Shown one piece after another: positions 46,817 to 58,852 of a stretch of DNA of 64,000 nucleotides; position 1 is the first letter of the stretch; every line of letters begins with the position of its first letter. The notes under the pieces were generated by a model, which searched no databases, was not told the origin of the DNA, and worked only from the letters and a program-made list of their open reading frames with translations. A program made the translations under genes and the position numbers. Source of the DNA: Silene conica (Eukaryota > Streptophyta > Magnoliopsida > Caryophyllales > Caryophyllaceae); NCBI GenBank assembly GCA_029255685.2, contig CM055312.2, positions 83,183,010 through 83,247,009 on the forward strand, given 5' to 3'.

Positions 46817-48780
46817 ACGAGACTTGGAATGATTTGTACCCATATGCTAAATTGACTTATTTTGGTGCCGAGTGGTCTGATCATCTCCCTATTATGGTGG
46901 TTCTGGGTGGTAGAGAGGAGCAGGAAAGGGGAAATAAGAAAAGGTTTCGGTTCAAGCAAATGTGGATTGAAGAGGATGGATGTGAGGACACGGTTCGAAT
47001 TGCCTGAGATCCGAGAGGGGAGATAGAGGCGAACATCAGCCGCTGTGCGGCGTACTTAATGAGCTGGAAGGGAGCAAATGTGGGACAAATTCTGAAGGAT
47101 ATACGATCTGAAAGGAAAAAACTTGACAATATCGAACGGGAAGAGCGTACCATTGCTAATGTTCAGGAACGGAAGAGAATCAAAGCTAAAATTGTTCTTC
47201 TCATCAAACAAGAAGAACAGTTTTGGAGGCAACGTTTTCGTGTGTTATGGCTCAAGGAGGGGGACAGAAATACTAAATATTTTCACCGGAAAGCCAACCA
47301 AAGAAAGGAAAGAAACCATATCCCTCTTATCATTGATGAACAGGGAGAAGAGCATGTGACTCAAGAGGCAATAATAAAAGGGGTTGTCGTTCGCTATTTC
47401 TCCACATTTTCGAGATGTCACCTCCTGTTAATATGGAGGGGGCGTTGGAGGGAGTCGCGGGTCGGGTTACTCGGGAGATGAATGACGGTTTACGTGAGGA
47501 TTACATAGCAGAGGAGGTCATTGAGGCGCTTAACCAAATGCATCCGCTTAAAGCTCCGCGATCGGATGGTATGAACGCCTTATTTTTTTAAACCTATTGG
47601 CACATTGTCAATAAATCGGTTATCTATACATGCTTGAGTATTTTAAATGGGGCAGGGCTGAATGGTGGTTTTAATTCGACACATATTGTGCTTATTCCAA
47701 AGAAAAAGAATGCTCAGTGTATGTCGGATTTCCGTCCGATTAGCTTATGTAATGTCATGTATAAAATTGTCTCTAAAGTGCTAGCTAATAGGCTTAAGAA
47801 ATTTCTGGGGAAAATCGTGTCGGAAAACCATAACGCCTTTACTCTTGGGAGGCTTATTACTGACAACATTTTGGTCGCTTTTGAACTCTTTCACTATAGG
47901 AAAAATTCTCGTAGTGAGGGGGGGCATATGGCGCTTAAATTGGATATGGCGAAGGCATATGACAGAATTGAATGGCGGTTCCTCAACCAAGTTCTTAAGA
48001 CGATGGGATTTGATGACCGGTGGCGTGCTCGGGTGATGGAGTGTGTCACTTCTGTTTCTTTTGCTGTTATGATTAATGATGAGCTCTCAGATTGTTTCAG
48101 GCCTGCCCGGGGACTCCGTGAAGGCGATCCACTATCACCTTACCTCTACATTTTATGTGCCGAAGTCTTCTCTAGTACGCTAAGTAGAGCTATAAAGCGT
48201 GGTGCGCTTCATGGGGTGCATATTGCTCCGCTAGCGCCGATGGTTTCTTATCTTTTTTTCCCGGACGATAACATTATTTTTGTGAAGGCAAATGTTAGAG
48301 AGGCAAGGATTGTGAAGGACATTATCAGCCGGTACGAAAGCATTTCGAGGCAGCTTGTGAATTTGGAAAAAACCATTGTATCCTTTAGCAAAGGAAAAAA
48401 TGAGGGGCGGAAAAATGCGGTGAATGGCGTACTTGGGGTGCGAGTGGTCCAAGAGCAAGGCTAGTATCTCGGCTTACCAACAGTGCTCGGGAGGTCGAAA
48501 GAAAAACTCCTCAAAATCGTGTGTGAGAAATTACATAAAAGGCTCCAACGATGGCGAGGCGCCATGCTTAGAAAGGCGGGAAAAGAATTTTTTATCAAAT
48601 CTATTGCTCAAGCTATTCCCACCTATGCTATGTCCCTATTCAAGCTGCCGGTATCCTTTTGCGACGAAGTCCGTGGGCCGATTTCGGGTTTCTGGTGGGG
48701 CACAAAGAATGGACGAAGGAAAATCCCATGGGTGGCTTGGGAAAAATGTGTCGTTCAAAAGAGCAAGGGGGGTTAGGATT
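46810..48780 (+). pseudogene. LINE ORF2, linker and reverse transcriptase domain
   Basis: After the endonuclease, GDRNTKYFHRKANQRK (near 47262-47310) and, in another frame, VLIPKKKNAQCMSDFRPISL, CNVMYKIVSKVLANRLK, LKLDMAKAYDRIEW, GLREGDPLSPYLYILCAEVF are reverse transcriptase motifs. The catalytic FADD box reads LFFPDDN, with Ala changed to Pro. Downstream LQRWRGAMLRKAGKEFFIKS and FWWGTKNGRRKIPWVAW match the region after the polymerase. Several frameshifts make it inactive. Confidence 0.85.
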
Positions 48781-48936
48781 TAGAGACTTCCGTAAGTTCA
48801 ATATGGCACTTCTTGCTAAACAGGGATGACGACTTTTGAATTCAGATTCCTGTCTGATGGCGCGGGTTATCAAAGGCAAATATTTTGGAGATAAAGGTTT
48901 TTTGGAGGCTGAACTGGGGAGTAATCCGAGCTATAC

Positions 48937-50325
48937 TGTAATAAACCGAAAATATATATACTTTATTAATATTATATCGTATAATAAAATACGACGGACA
49001 TGTAGTATACCTTATACCAATAAGTCTAGTTTCAGACGGGAAAGAGTTAGTCTTAAATAAGAAATTCCGTACTCTATACTCCGTGTACCTCATTTACGAA
49101 TTTATACAATTTAATATTTACCCTTATTATAAATGTAATTGTTCAAGAGTACGTATTATAGTATAAAAATAATTTGGTAAGATAAGTATAAAAGAAACTT
49201 ATCGATTAAGTAAACAAAAAGCAAATTCTATTTGACTTCTACAAATCTTACCTGGGTAACCTTGTACACCGACCATCACAGGCTATAAAAGCCATCACAT
49301 TCTCAAACATTGAAGATAAAAAAAGAAGAAGATAAAAACAAGAGAAAAGAATAATAAGTTTGTACGAAAATAAATTAAATCGTCCATTTTTATCTACCTA
49401 ATTAATAATAAGGTATGATTTCAGGACCCTTTGTCGATAAAAGTAATTATTTACCTTTAAATATAGTGAAATAAGGACTTAGAAATAAGTGGTTATTATC
49501 AATTCTATTGTTAATTTCATCACAGGTTTGTTATACCGTCTCATGTTATATTTTCGTTCGATATAATATAATATTAATTACGTCTTTCTTTTTATAATCA
49601 TGATATATACATTTCGTAAAGATAGGATTTGAATGTGTGATTACATATTTTTCCTTATAATGTATAATTGGCCAATTGTAGCATTCAGGATACTATTACA
49701 GAAAGAGATGACATTACAAATTTTAACCTATGTACATGGAAGGGGGCACGGCCTCATAAGAACTAAGGTTCTGGTTATTACTGACAAAAATGTCAGGGGT
49801 TTACACAGGTCTTAGATCTGGGATCCTGTGTACATAGATGGGGGCGTAGCCCAGGGGAGTTTTTACTCCGTAATGTGTCTCATTTCAGTAATGGTAAACC
49901 GGTATTCAATATCTTGCATGTTATGATAAAATGACAGGGTATTCCAATTGACAATGGACTGGTACAGGTAATAATTAAATAAGAATTATTTAATTAGGAC
50001 CATTGAAGGTAACTGAGATCATATTCAGTCAGTGTTGACTGATTTTGTTTATTCAAATTATTTCAGGTTTCTGTGCTGGGGAACCGAGGGGAGTTCATTA
50101 TAAATTTAAAACTTAGGATATGATTAGTATGTAATATAAGAGTTGCTGAGTAGATCTTGTAGCCTTGTATTTCCAGTATAGGAAATACGGCGGTAACGCC
50201 TTGTAATAAATTGATTTTCAAGTTATATTTTTTTTATATATAAATAAAACGTACTCGTTATTTCATTTGATTTCATTTTAATATAATAAATTTTAAATTT
50301 ATTTTATTTTATTGAGGGCGTTACA
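48937..50325 (+). repeat. 5' LTR of the gypsy element
   Basis: It begins TGTAATAAACCG and ends GAGGGCGTTACA. It is 1389 bp, the same length as the 3' LTR. Relative to the 3' LTR I noted a G/A difference (ATCGATTAAG), a T/C difference (AATAAGTGG) and an A/G difference (CATTCAGGATA). Confidence 0.95.
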
Positions 50326-50328
50326 AAT

Positions 50329-50341
50329 TGGTATCAGAGCC
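50329..50341 (+). promoter_or_regulatory. Primer-binding site, initiator tRNA-Met type
   Basis: TGGTATCAGAGCC begins three bases after the 5' LTR. It is the usual complement of the 3' end of plant initiator tRNA-Met, where minus-strand DNA synthesis starts. Confidence 0.92.
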
Positions 50342-50444
50342 TCTATACTAAAATTGAATGAGAGAGGGGTAAATTAGTAAGAAGGATAGGTTGTAGAAGT
50401 TTTATTATTTTGTTTTATTTTTCTTCCATTTATTTCTAATTTAT
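50342..50444. other. Remnant of the gag region
   Basis: Only about 100 bp separate the primer-binding site from the protease frame, where a gag gene of more than 1 kb would be expected. No capsid or zinc-knuckle motif is seen, so gag has been deleted. Confidence 0.75.
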
Positions 50445-50627
50445 GTGTGTAAGATTACCAATATGGTTAATGTCTTATTTGATACGGGGGCATCTAATTC
50501 GTTTATATCTCGATCTTTGAGTGAAAAGTTGAAATTGACCCCACAAAGTCAAAAGTTAACACTTTCAGTTGGATTACCTAATGGGAAAACATTTTATGCC
50601 CAATTTGGTTTAAGGATTGTCTTTTGA
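50445..50627 (+). pseudogene. Retrotransposon aspartic protease, N-terminal part
   Basis: The frame contains the active-site motif LFDTGASNSFIS and stops at TGA 50625-50627. The reading frame then shifts to the one starting at 50624, which holds the second part of the protease (LILGMDWL). The protease would cut the polyprotein. Confidence 0.85.
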
Positions 50628-52363
50628 CCATAGATGCAAATTGTTTCCTAGCCAATCTTGTCCAATTTGATTTACAAGATTTTGACCTAATATTAGGAAT
50701 GGATTGGCTTAGTAAGAATCATGTGATGGTAAATTGTCATGAGAAATCATTAACTATTACAAAACCTAACGGGAATGAGATACTATTTCAGAACCACAAA
50801 CCCTACGAAAATAGGATTATATCCTTTTTAAAAGCCCTGAAATTTTTACGACAAGGATGTAAGGCTTACTTATGTGATGTATGTAGCAGTTTAGAGACAG
50901 AACCAAATATAACCAGTATCCCCGTAGTCAATGAATTTCCAGATGTTTTTCCTGAAGAAATCCCAGGAATGCCGCCATATAGGGAAGTAGATTTCACAAT
51001 TGAACTAATACCAGGAAGTGCAACCGTCTCAAAATCCCCTTATCGAATGGCACCTGCTGAATTAAAGGAATTGAAAACCCAACTAGATGAACTGTTAGAG
51101 AAAGGGTACATAAAACCCAGTACTTCGCCTTGGGGAGCGCCAATGCTTTTTGTTAAAAAGAAAGATGGAAGTTTGCGCTTGTGCATAGATTATCGAGAGC
51201 TTAATAAGGTCACTATAAAGAATAAGTATCCTATACCTCGAATTGATGACCTATTTGATCAATTGCAAGGATGTGCTATTTACTCGAAAATAGATCTTCG
51301 CTCTGGATATCATCAATTAAGGATAAAAACAGACGACATTCCTAAAACAGCTTTCAGAACCCGTTATGGACATTATGAGTTTGTGGTCATGCCTTTTGGA
51401 CTTACTAATGCTCCTGCAGTTTTTATGGATCTTATGAATAGAATATTCAGGCCTTATTTGGATAGGTTCGTCATTATTTTCATTGATGACATTTTAATAT
51501 ATTCTAAGGATGAGAAGGAACATTTTCACCACTTACGGGTAGTGTTAGAAACCTTAAGGAAAAACCAGTTGTATGCTAAATTTAAGAAATGTGCGTTTTG
51601 GTTAAAAGAAATAAGTTTCTTAGGCCATGTTGTCTCAGAGAAAGGAGTACAGGTTGACCCTCAAAAGATTGAGGCAATCACCCAGTGGCCAGCACTCAAG
51701 AATGTTGCAGAAGTACGTAGCTTTTTGGGGTTAGCAGGATACTATCATCGTTTTGTGAAAGATTTTTCTAAAATAACCCAACCACTTACAAATCTTATCA
51801 GAAAAAGTACCAAGTTTTTATGGGATAAAAAGTGTGAGGAAGCATTTTACGAACTGAAAAATAGGCTCACGTCTGCCCCTATTCTTACACAACCAAATGG
51901 CATCGATGGATTAGAAGTATACAGCGACGCCTCAAAGCTAGGATTAGGTTGTGTATTATTAATGCAGAATGGAAAGGTAATTGCCTATGCTTCTAGACAG
52001 TTGAAAGAACATGAGCAAAATTATCCCACTCATGATTTAGAGCTTGCTGCGGTGGTTTTTGCTTTGAAAATTTGGAGACATTATCTCTACGGAATTTCGT
52101 GTCGGATATACACTGATCATAAGAGCCTGAAATACCTTTTTACCGAGAAAGAGATAAATATGAGACAACGTAGATGGCTTGAATTTATCAAAGATTATGA
52201 TTTAGATATCCAATATCATCCAGGAAAAGCTAATGTGGTAGCTGATGCACTTAGTCGGAAACCTTTTTCCATCCTAAACATGCTTACGGTAAAAGAACCT
52301 CGTATCCAGCAAGACATGAAAATACTGGATATAGAAATGGTTATTGGTGATCTAAGTGGTTAG
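50624..52363 (+). CDS. Retrotransposon protease end, reverse transcriptase and RNase H
   Basis: This 579-residue frame starts within the protease (LILGMDWL near residue 22). It continues with the reverse transcriptase, including [36 protein letters not shown] and the catalytic FIDDILIYS. It then has an RNase H domain with YSDAS, and [10 protein letters not shown] near the end. It ends at TAG 52361-52363; the integrase frame follows in phase right after it, so this stop is probably a nonsense change. These are the replication enzymes of a plant Ty3/gypsy element. Confidence 0.92.
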   Translation: MTIDANCFLANLVQFDLQDFDLILGMDWLSKNHVMVNCHEKSLTITKPNGNEILFQNHKPYENRIISFLKALKFLRQGCKAYLCDVCSSLETEPNITSIPVVNEFPDVFPEEIPGMPPYREVDFTIELIPGSATVSKSPYRMAPAELKELKTQLDELLEKGYIKPSTSPWGAPMLFVKKKDGSLRLCIDYRELNKVTIKNKYPIPRIDDLFDQLQGCAIYSKIDLRSGYHQLRIKTDDIPKTAFRTRYGHYEFVVMPFGLTNAPAVFMDLMNRIFRPYLDRFVIIFIDDILIYSKDEKEHFHHLRVVLETLRKNQLYAKFKKCAFWLKEISFLGHVVSEKGVQVDPQKIEAITQWPALKNVAEVRSFLGLAGYYHRFVKDFSKITQPLTNLIRKSTKFLWDKKCEEAFYELKNRLTSAPILTQPNGIDGLEVYSDASKLGLGCVLLMQNGKVIAYASRQLKEHEQNYPTHDLELAAVVFALKIWRHYLYGISCRIYTDHKSLKYLFTEKEINMRQRRWLEFIKDYDLDIQYHPGKANVVADALSRKPFSILNMLTVKEPRIQQDMKILDIEMVIGDLSG

Positions 52364-53077
52364 ATGGCAACCTTAGAAATAAGACCAACCTTGAGTGATG
52401 CAATAAAAACAGCCCAAGGAACAGATCCCCAAATTGAGAAAATTCGAAAAGACTTACAAAAAGGAAAAGCACCAGGTTTTGTAATTCAAGAAGATGGGTC
52501 GCTTTGTTTTCAAAATCGCATCTGTGTACCAAATTCAGAAAGTATTAAGGAAAAGATTTTGAATGAAGCACATAAGTCACGATACTCGATACATCCCGGG
52601 GGAAATAAGATGTACAAGGATGTTCGACATACATTTTGGTGGAGCAATATGAAGCAAGAAATAGCAGATTTTGTTTCAAAATGTGTGACATGTCAACAAG
52701 TAAAAATTGAGCATCAAAGACCAGGAGGACTTTTACAACCCTTAGATATTCCTACTTGGAAATGGGAATCAATTGCGATGGATTTTGTGACAGGATTACC
52801 CGTAACATTCCAAGGAATGAATGAAATATGGGTAGTAGTAGATAGACTAACTAAGTGTGCTCACTTTTTAGCCACCAAGACTTCATGGAACTCAGAACAA
52901 TTAGCTAAGAAATACATAAAAGAAATAGTGAGATTACATGGAATTCCCACAGCCATTATATCAGACAGAGATACAAATTTCTTAGCTAGATTCTGGAAAA
53001 GTTTTCAAACCGCAATGGGATCTAAGCTTAACTTTAGTACTGCCTTCCACCCACAGACAGATGGTCAGACTGAGTGA
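52364..53077 (+). pseudogene. Integrase, zinc-binding and catalytic core part
   Basis: The frame includes an H..H..C..C zinc pattern ending CVTCQQVK, a core with AMDFVTGLP and ISDRDTNF, and ends at TGA 53075-53077 right after TDGQTE. The next codons continue the integrase in the same phase, so the TGA is a nonsense change, consistent with C-to-T at a CGA codon. Confidence 0.9.
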
Positions 53078-53815
53078 ACCATCCAAACCTTGGAAGATTT
53101 ATTAAGATCATGTGTTTTAGATTTCCAAGGATCATGGGAGCAACATTTACCCTTAATAGAATTTTCTTACAATAACAGTTATCATGCTAGTATTGGTATG
53201 GCTCCATATGAAGCTCTGTATGGACAAAGGTGCAGAACACCATTATGTTGGAATGATATTGATGAATCCAAAATAATTGGACCAGATCTTATACAAGAAA
53301 CAACAGATAAAGTAAGAATCATACAAGAGAAAATGCGAGCTACACAAAGTCGTCAAAAGAGTTATGCTGACCTTAAAAGGCGACCATTAGAATTTCAAAA
53401 AGGCGATTTTGTATTTCTCAAGGTATCACCTACTAAAGGAGTAGTACGTTTTGGGAAACAATGAAAATTAAGTCCTAGATACATAGGGCCTTTTGAAATA
53501 AATGAAAGAGTTGGGAATGTGGCATATCGACTTCATCTTTTGATAGAATTGTCAAGGATACATGACGTTTTCCATGTTTCACTTTTAAGGAAGTATGTCT
53601 CCGATCCAAATCATATTATTAACATACCACCTTTACAAGTTAGGGAAGATCTTACCTACGAGGAGTTACCAATTCGAATTTTAGATCGAAAGGCAAAAAT
53701 TCTTCGTAATAAAACTATTCCATTGGTGAAAGTTTTATGGTCTCGCCATGATATGTCACAAGCAACATGGGAAACCGAGCTGGAAATGAAAACCAAGTAC
53801 CCTCATTTGTTCTAA
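53078..53815 (+). pseudogene. Integrase C-terminal part with a chromodomain-like tail
   Basis: Continuing in phase, the frame shows SYNNSYHASIGMAPYEALYG (part of the core), then the GPF/Y-type region PRYIGPFEI and HDVFHVSLLRKYV. A third TGA lies at 53462-53464. The end, PLVKVLWSRHDMSQATWETE, has the shape of a chromodomain-like C-terminus as in plant chromoviruses. It finishes at 53813-53815. Confidence 0.85.
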
Positions 53816-53851
53816 AACAAGGTAATTCAAGTTTCGGGACGAAACTTATTT

Positions 53852-53865
53852 TAAGGAGGGTAGAA
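53852..53865 (+). promoter_or_regulatory. Polypurine tract
   Basis: AAGGAGGGTAGAA lies immediately before the 3' LTR and would prime plus-strand synthesis. Confidence 0.85.
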
Positions 53866-55254
53866 TGTAATAAACCGAAAATATATATACTTTATTAATA
53901 TTATATCGTATAATAAAATACGACGGACATGTAGTATACCTTATACCAATAAGTCTAGTTTCAGACGGGAAAGAGTTAGTCTTAAATAAGAAATTCCGTA
54001 CTCTATACTCCGTGTACCTCATTTACGAATTTATACAATTTAATATTTACCCTTATTATAAATGTAATTGTTCAAGAGTACGTATTATAGTATAAAAATA
54101 ATTTGGTAAGATAAGTATAAAAGAAACTTATCAATTAAGTAAACAAAAAGCAAATTCTATTTGACTTCTACAAATCTTACCTGGGTAACCTTGTACACCG
54201 ACCATCACAGGCTATAAAAGCCATCACATTCTCAAACATTGAAGATAAAAAAAGAAGAAGATAAAAACAAGAGAAAAGAATAATAAGTTTGTACGAAAAT
54301 AAATTAAATCGTCCATTTTTATCTACCTAATTAATAATAAGGTATGATTTCAGGACCCTTTGTCGATAAAAGTAATTATTTACCTTTAAATATAGTGAAA
54401 TAAGGACTTAGAAATAAGCGGTTATTATCAATTCTATTGTTAATTTCATCACAGGTTTGTTATACCGTCTCATGTTATATTTTCGTTCGATATAATATAA
54501 TATTAATTACGTCTTTCTTTTTATAATCATGATATATACATTTCGTAAAGATAGGATTTGAATGTGTGATTACATATTTTTCCTTATAATGTATAATTGG
54601 CCAATTGTAGCATTCGGGATACTATTACAGAAAGAGATGACATTACAAATTTTAACCTATGTACATGGAAGGGGGCACGGCCTCATAAGAACTAAGGTTC
54701 TGGTTATTACTGACAAAAATGTCAGGGGTTTACACAGGTCTTAGATCTGGGATCCTGTGTACATAGATGGGGGCGTAGCCCAGGGGAGTTTTTACTCCGT
54801 AATGTGTCTCATTTCAGTAATGGTAAACCGGTATTCAATATCTTGCATGTTATGATAAAATGACAGGGTATTCCAATTGACAATGGACTGGTACAGGTAA
54901 TAATTAAATAAGAATTATTTAATTAGGACCATTGAAGGTAACTGAGATCATATTCAGTCAGTGTTGACTGATTTTGTTTATTCAAATTATTTCAGGTTTC
55001 TGTGCTGGGGAACCGAGGGGAGTTCATTATAAATTTAAAACTTAGGATATGATTAGTATGTAATATAAGAGTTGCTGAGTAGATCTTGTAGCCTTGTATT
55101 TCCAGTATAGGAAATACGGCGGTAACGCCTTGTAATAAATTGATTTTCAAGTTATATTTTTTTTATATATAAATAAAACGTACTCGTTATTTCATTTGAT
55201 TTCATTTTAATATAATAAATTTTAAATTTATTTTATTTTATTGAGGGCGTTACA
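53866..55254 (+). repeat. 3' LTR of the gypsy element
   Basis: It begins TGTAATAAACCG and ends GAGGGCGTTACA; 1389 bp. It is followed by the TATAC TSD and then by LINE sequence. Confidence 0.95.
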
Positions 55255-55259
55255 TATAC

Positions 55260-56700
55260 TTGGCGTAGTATTTGGGAAGCGAAGGAAGTGATGAAAGGCG
55301 CGAGGAAGAGAATTGGGGATGGATGGAGCACTTGGTGTGGACGGATACTTGGATCCCAAATACCCAATCTCGTAGAATTATTTCTCCTCGTAATGGTTCT
55401 GATCCGGAACTGAAAGTGGCCCACCTAATGCGTCCGAACCGTGATGGATGGAATCACGCGCTTATTAACTCCCTGTTTTTGCCTTCGGAACAACAACGAA
55501 TCCTTGACATTCGGCTCAGTGATAGTGGGTTGGTGGATGAATGGTGCTGGGATGGGTCTAAGGATGGTGTTTACATTGTGAAGTCGGGCTACTACTTACT
55601 TCAAGGCAACGGTATGCACCCCGAACAATCTGATTTTGCTCGAGATAAATGGCCGTGGAAATCGATTTGGACAACTGACATTATTCCCCGGGTTAAAATC
55701 TTCATGTGGCAACTTTGTCATGATGTTATTCCGACTAGGTGCAATGTCGGCAAACGTATTAAGATGGATGATGAGGGCGGCTCTCTCTGTATTTACCATA
55801 AGGAGACTTGCCCCTATACCATAAGGGATTAATATTGTGGGTCGGTGGGGGAGATATGTGAGGTTGTTGGGTTGGCTGAGTGGGTGGATGTTGGAGCAGT
55901 GAGTGTTCGGGAGCGGGTGGAATGAAGGCGTGTTGCGAGGCTTGTGTGTGTATGAGGGAGGGAGGTTTATGCTTACTTGCTGGGCCATTTGGGAACGTAG
56001 GAACAAAGTGATTTTTCAAGGGGAACGAGGGCATAATAGAGGCGTCATAAGGCGTGTTGAGGACTTGATGGATGAGATGATGAGGGTTGTACGAAAGGGG
56101 AGGCGTTAGGAGCGGGATCATGGGAAATGGGGTGAGAGGGAGGGAACAAAAGTGAACAGAGACAGGTGTAGTAGTCCGTGTGAGCGGGGTACCAGAACAG
56201 AGGATAAGAGTATGCTTGGGGAGCACGAGCTTAGAGTGAGCACGGATGCGGGCTTCGTGCAGGGGCTGGGAATAGGTTTGGGCGTGGTGGGAAGCAATGC
56301 GGAGGGGGAAGTGGTGTGGGCCGTGGTTGATCACGTGCATTAGACGCGTAATCCCAAGATGGCGGAAGCGGAGGCAATTCTTCTTGGGATGAAGGAAGCG
56401 AAAGGTCGTGGGTATTGGAGATTGGTTGTCGAAAGCGATTGCTTGGGAGTTATACAAGATCTTAACTCTCGGTCTAAGGGCATGGCGGATATTCATTTGG
56501 TTTACGATGACATTTTTTCCCTTATGTTTTATTTTAATTCTGTTGTTTTTTCGTTTGTTAGACGTTCCTTCAATGGATGCGCATAGGCTAGCGCACCTTG
56601 TTCCTTGGTCCGGTTGTAGACGGGAAAGGTCCTCGGAATCTGCTAAGGCTCTCCTTGTTTCTCTATCTCATAATTTGAATGAAATGAATTAACCCCTTTC
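55260..56700 (+). pseudogene. LINE ORF2, zf-RVT and RNase H region after the gypsy insertion
   Basis: The 5' end picks up where the LINE was split. EWCWDGSKDGVYIVKSGYYL and KSIWTTDIIPRVKIFMWQLC match the zf-RVT region. STDAGFVQGLGIGLGVVGSN, AEAEAILLGMKEA and VVESDCLGVIQDL match the RNase H domain, including its acidic residues, and HRLAHLVPW ends it. A stop at 56341-56343 and other breaks interrupt the frame. Confidence 0.78.
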
Positions 56701-56935
56701 GGGGTGGTTCTTGCAAAATAAAAAAAGAATGTCCTGTTAAAGGCTCCGACTTAAATGAGGATGTTACAGTATATAATACGTAGTTTTGATCATTTTTTTG
56801 ATAATATCACCTTTACCAAAAAATTATTATAACTTTTTTTTAATAGAGGGTGTATGTTAAATAATTAAAATTATTGATAATATATAAGTAGGTACAAAAA
56901 GTCTCTCCAGATACTCATTTTCGTCAAAAAGTTTT

Positions 56936-57620
56936 CACAAATTCTTATTTGTGACGGCGATATCCGTCGATATCCGTCACAAGCTTGTGACGGATACCGT
57001 TACTCTCACAAAATACCCACTTTTTCACTCTCTGACACTGTTCATGTGGTCCCCTTTCTCCACTAACTCATTTTATATCCATTTTATCTCACAAAATATC
57101 CGTCACAAATGGTGACCCGTCACACAGAGGCGTATCCAGGACTAGATCACAGGGAGTGCAAAAACTTAACAATTATTTCGACGATATGAACTAAAATTTA
57201 AACACAATAAAATCGTGAGGCTAGAGTAAAACACAAAATTAAAAAAATTGGTTCTAAATAATTCAATAATTTATAAATAAAATACTTTGTATAAATTTGC
57301 AAGTATATAGCTGTTGAATGAGAAAAGATTACATTTTATAATATAATTCAGATAATTGTAACCCAATAATATGATATTAGAACATTAAATAGCAATAAAG
57401 TCAAAATTTATTACTAAATGAGAAAAAAGTGCAAAAATGTCGTACATCGGGGTTGAACTCGTGCTCAAATTTATAGAATTTCAGTATCAAACCACTACAC
57501 CACAAAATATTTGATGAACCTTATTGAAACTAGTTTATAAATATTTTCGAACAAAGGGGGTGCAGGTGAACCCCCTGCACCCCCTAAAAACGCCACTGCC
57601 GTCACAAGCAAGACTTATTT
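56936..57620. mobile_element. MITE of the CACAAATTCTCATTG family, copy 1, split by a hAT MITE
   Basis: It begins CACAAATTCTTATTTGTGAC and its right end has CGTCACAAGCAAGACTTATT. The 9 bp outside are AAAAGTTTT (56927-56935) and AAAAATTTT (57621-57629), eight of nine matching. Internal GATATCCGTCACAAG motifs recur. Copies 2 and 3 are at 59947 and 63098. Confidence 0.6.
57125..57598. mobile_element. hAT-type MITE (474 bp) inside copy 1
   Basis: The ends CAGAGGCGTATCCAGG and CCTAAAAACGCCACTG are imperfect inverted repeats of the CAGTGGCG type. CCGTCACA flanks both ends exactly (57117-57124 and 57599-57606), an 8-bp hAT TSD. There is no coding sequence. Confidence 0.88.
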
Positions 57621-57807
57621 AAAAATTTTAGGTGGACCATATACGATTTATGAAGAGCTAAATGTGACTATCTTTTGTCAAAGAGGTAACCTAAATAATA
57701 CATGAAGATTTTAAGCTGCAACTCGGTCAGATAACTATAGTTGAAGTCGGGAATGTTAGACAATTTATAATTTGTTTAGGATGAAGAAATAAATGTTTCG
57801 AGTAGTA

Positions 57808-58076
57808 CTTCCTCCATTTCAATCAATTATATACATTTGCTTTATTCATGTTTATCAATATCCGTTTTTTTTAATATCTTCAATTACATATCGATAAAAA
57901 ATATAAATTTTGATATTCACAATGTACTTAACAAAACAATTTAAACAAGATCACATATATATGACTATCTTTTAAGTTATACGGAGTATATTAGAAATTG
58001 TGTCGAAAATTTACTCGATTTATGAATAGTGCCAAAAAAGTGAAATATATAGAATTGATTGAAATTGGGGAATTAG
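57808..58076. mobile_element. Stowaway-like MITE (269 bp)
   Basis: The left end CTTCCTCCATTTCAATCAAT and the right end, on the - strand CTAATTCCCCAATTTCAATC, share a CCTCC-type start and an ATTTCAATC core. TA flanks both ends (57806-57807 and 58077-58078). Stowaway MITEs are Tc1/mariner derivatives. Confidence 0.7.
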
Positions 58077-58452
58077 TAATGTATATAGGGGTTGACATAG
58101 GGGCATAGATAGGTGTGGGCATAGGGACATGTCTGAGGTACGGGTAGATGTGACCCTGCGATGTAAGCAAGCAAGTGAACTATCCATCCCTCTCTTCTTG
58201 CATGGCCCAATTCTATTTATTTTGTATTGCTGCAGATGTGAAATCTCACGAATATTGTCCATAATTTATTTCTCTTCATTATTTCCCCACAAACAACAAG
58301 AAAAATAAGTCATTGCCCTTGTCCAAAGTACGCACCCTTTGTCCACTACAGATCGATCATTCCGTTTAGCTTTGAACTAGATACTCATGATAAACTTTGT
58401 TAACTAAATTTAATAATCATTAGATGAAGTTTAGAAACTGTATTATTACTTA

Positions 58453-58849
58453 GACCATCTCCAAGTAGAAGGTCACGCTAACGGGGTCGTCAACGTTTAG
58501 TCTTAATCTCATTTTAATTATCTTGACTCACTTTCAACTCACTTTCACTCTCGCTCCCAAGCAGAAGGTCACGACTTAGGGAACATCAACCCAATCATTT
58601 TCCACACATTTTCCGATTTCCAACATTTTCAATCATTAACTACATTATTTACCCCACAAAACAATAGACTAAGCCAATAACAATTTAACACGTCATGGGT
58701 CACCAAAGGTCACCATGAAGGTCACCAACTCATTTCAGGGTTAAATGACCCCAAAAACTTCAAGGTCACCAAAATTAGTGTCTTAATTACGTAATTAGGG
58801 TGACCCAACAAGGTCGCGACCTCCTTAGTGACCTTGCTTGGGGATGGTC
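58453..58849. mobile_element. PIF/Harbinger-type MITE (397 bp)
   Basis: The TIRs GACCATCTCCAAG and CTTGGGGATGGTC match at 12 of 13 positions. TTA flanks both ends (58450-58452 and 58850-58852). The interior repeats AAGGTCACCA-like motifs many times. There is no coding sequence. Confidence 0.85.
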
Positions 58850-58852
58850 TTA

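Larger units (their letters stand above)
48937..55254 (+). mobile_element. Young Ty3/gypsy LTR retrotransposon, gag missing, coding broken
   Basis: Two LTRs of 1389 bp each differ at only three positions found by eye. TATAC flanks the element exactly (48932-48936 and 55255-55259). A primer-binding site and a polypurine tract sit in place. The internal region of about 3.5 kb encodes protease, reverse transcriptase, RNase H and integrase, but no gag is seen, and a frameshift and three in-frame stops interrupt the polyprotein. Protease-RT-RNase H-integrase order is that of Ty3/gypsy. It must have moved with proteins supplied by another copy, or been damaged very recently. Confidence 0.95.
44671..56724 (+). 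mobile_element. LINE (non-LTR retrotransposon), about 5.7 kb, split by a Ty3/gypsy insertion
   Basis: AAGAATGTCYTGTTAAA flanks the element at 44654-44670 and 56725-56741, a 17-bp TSD with one mismatch. The 3' end is a short A-rich tail (CAAAATAAAAA). In order it encodes an ORF1 with a nucleic-acid-binding region, an AP-endonuclease, a reverse transcriptase, a zf-RVT-like region and an RNase H. All have frameshifts or stops. The gypsy element at 48937-55254 sits after the reverse transcriptase part. Confidence 0.92.

Noticed and set aside
55759..56496. A 245-residue - strand frame
   Set aside because: It is antisense to the LINE zf-RVT and RNase H region and shows no recognisable domain.
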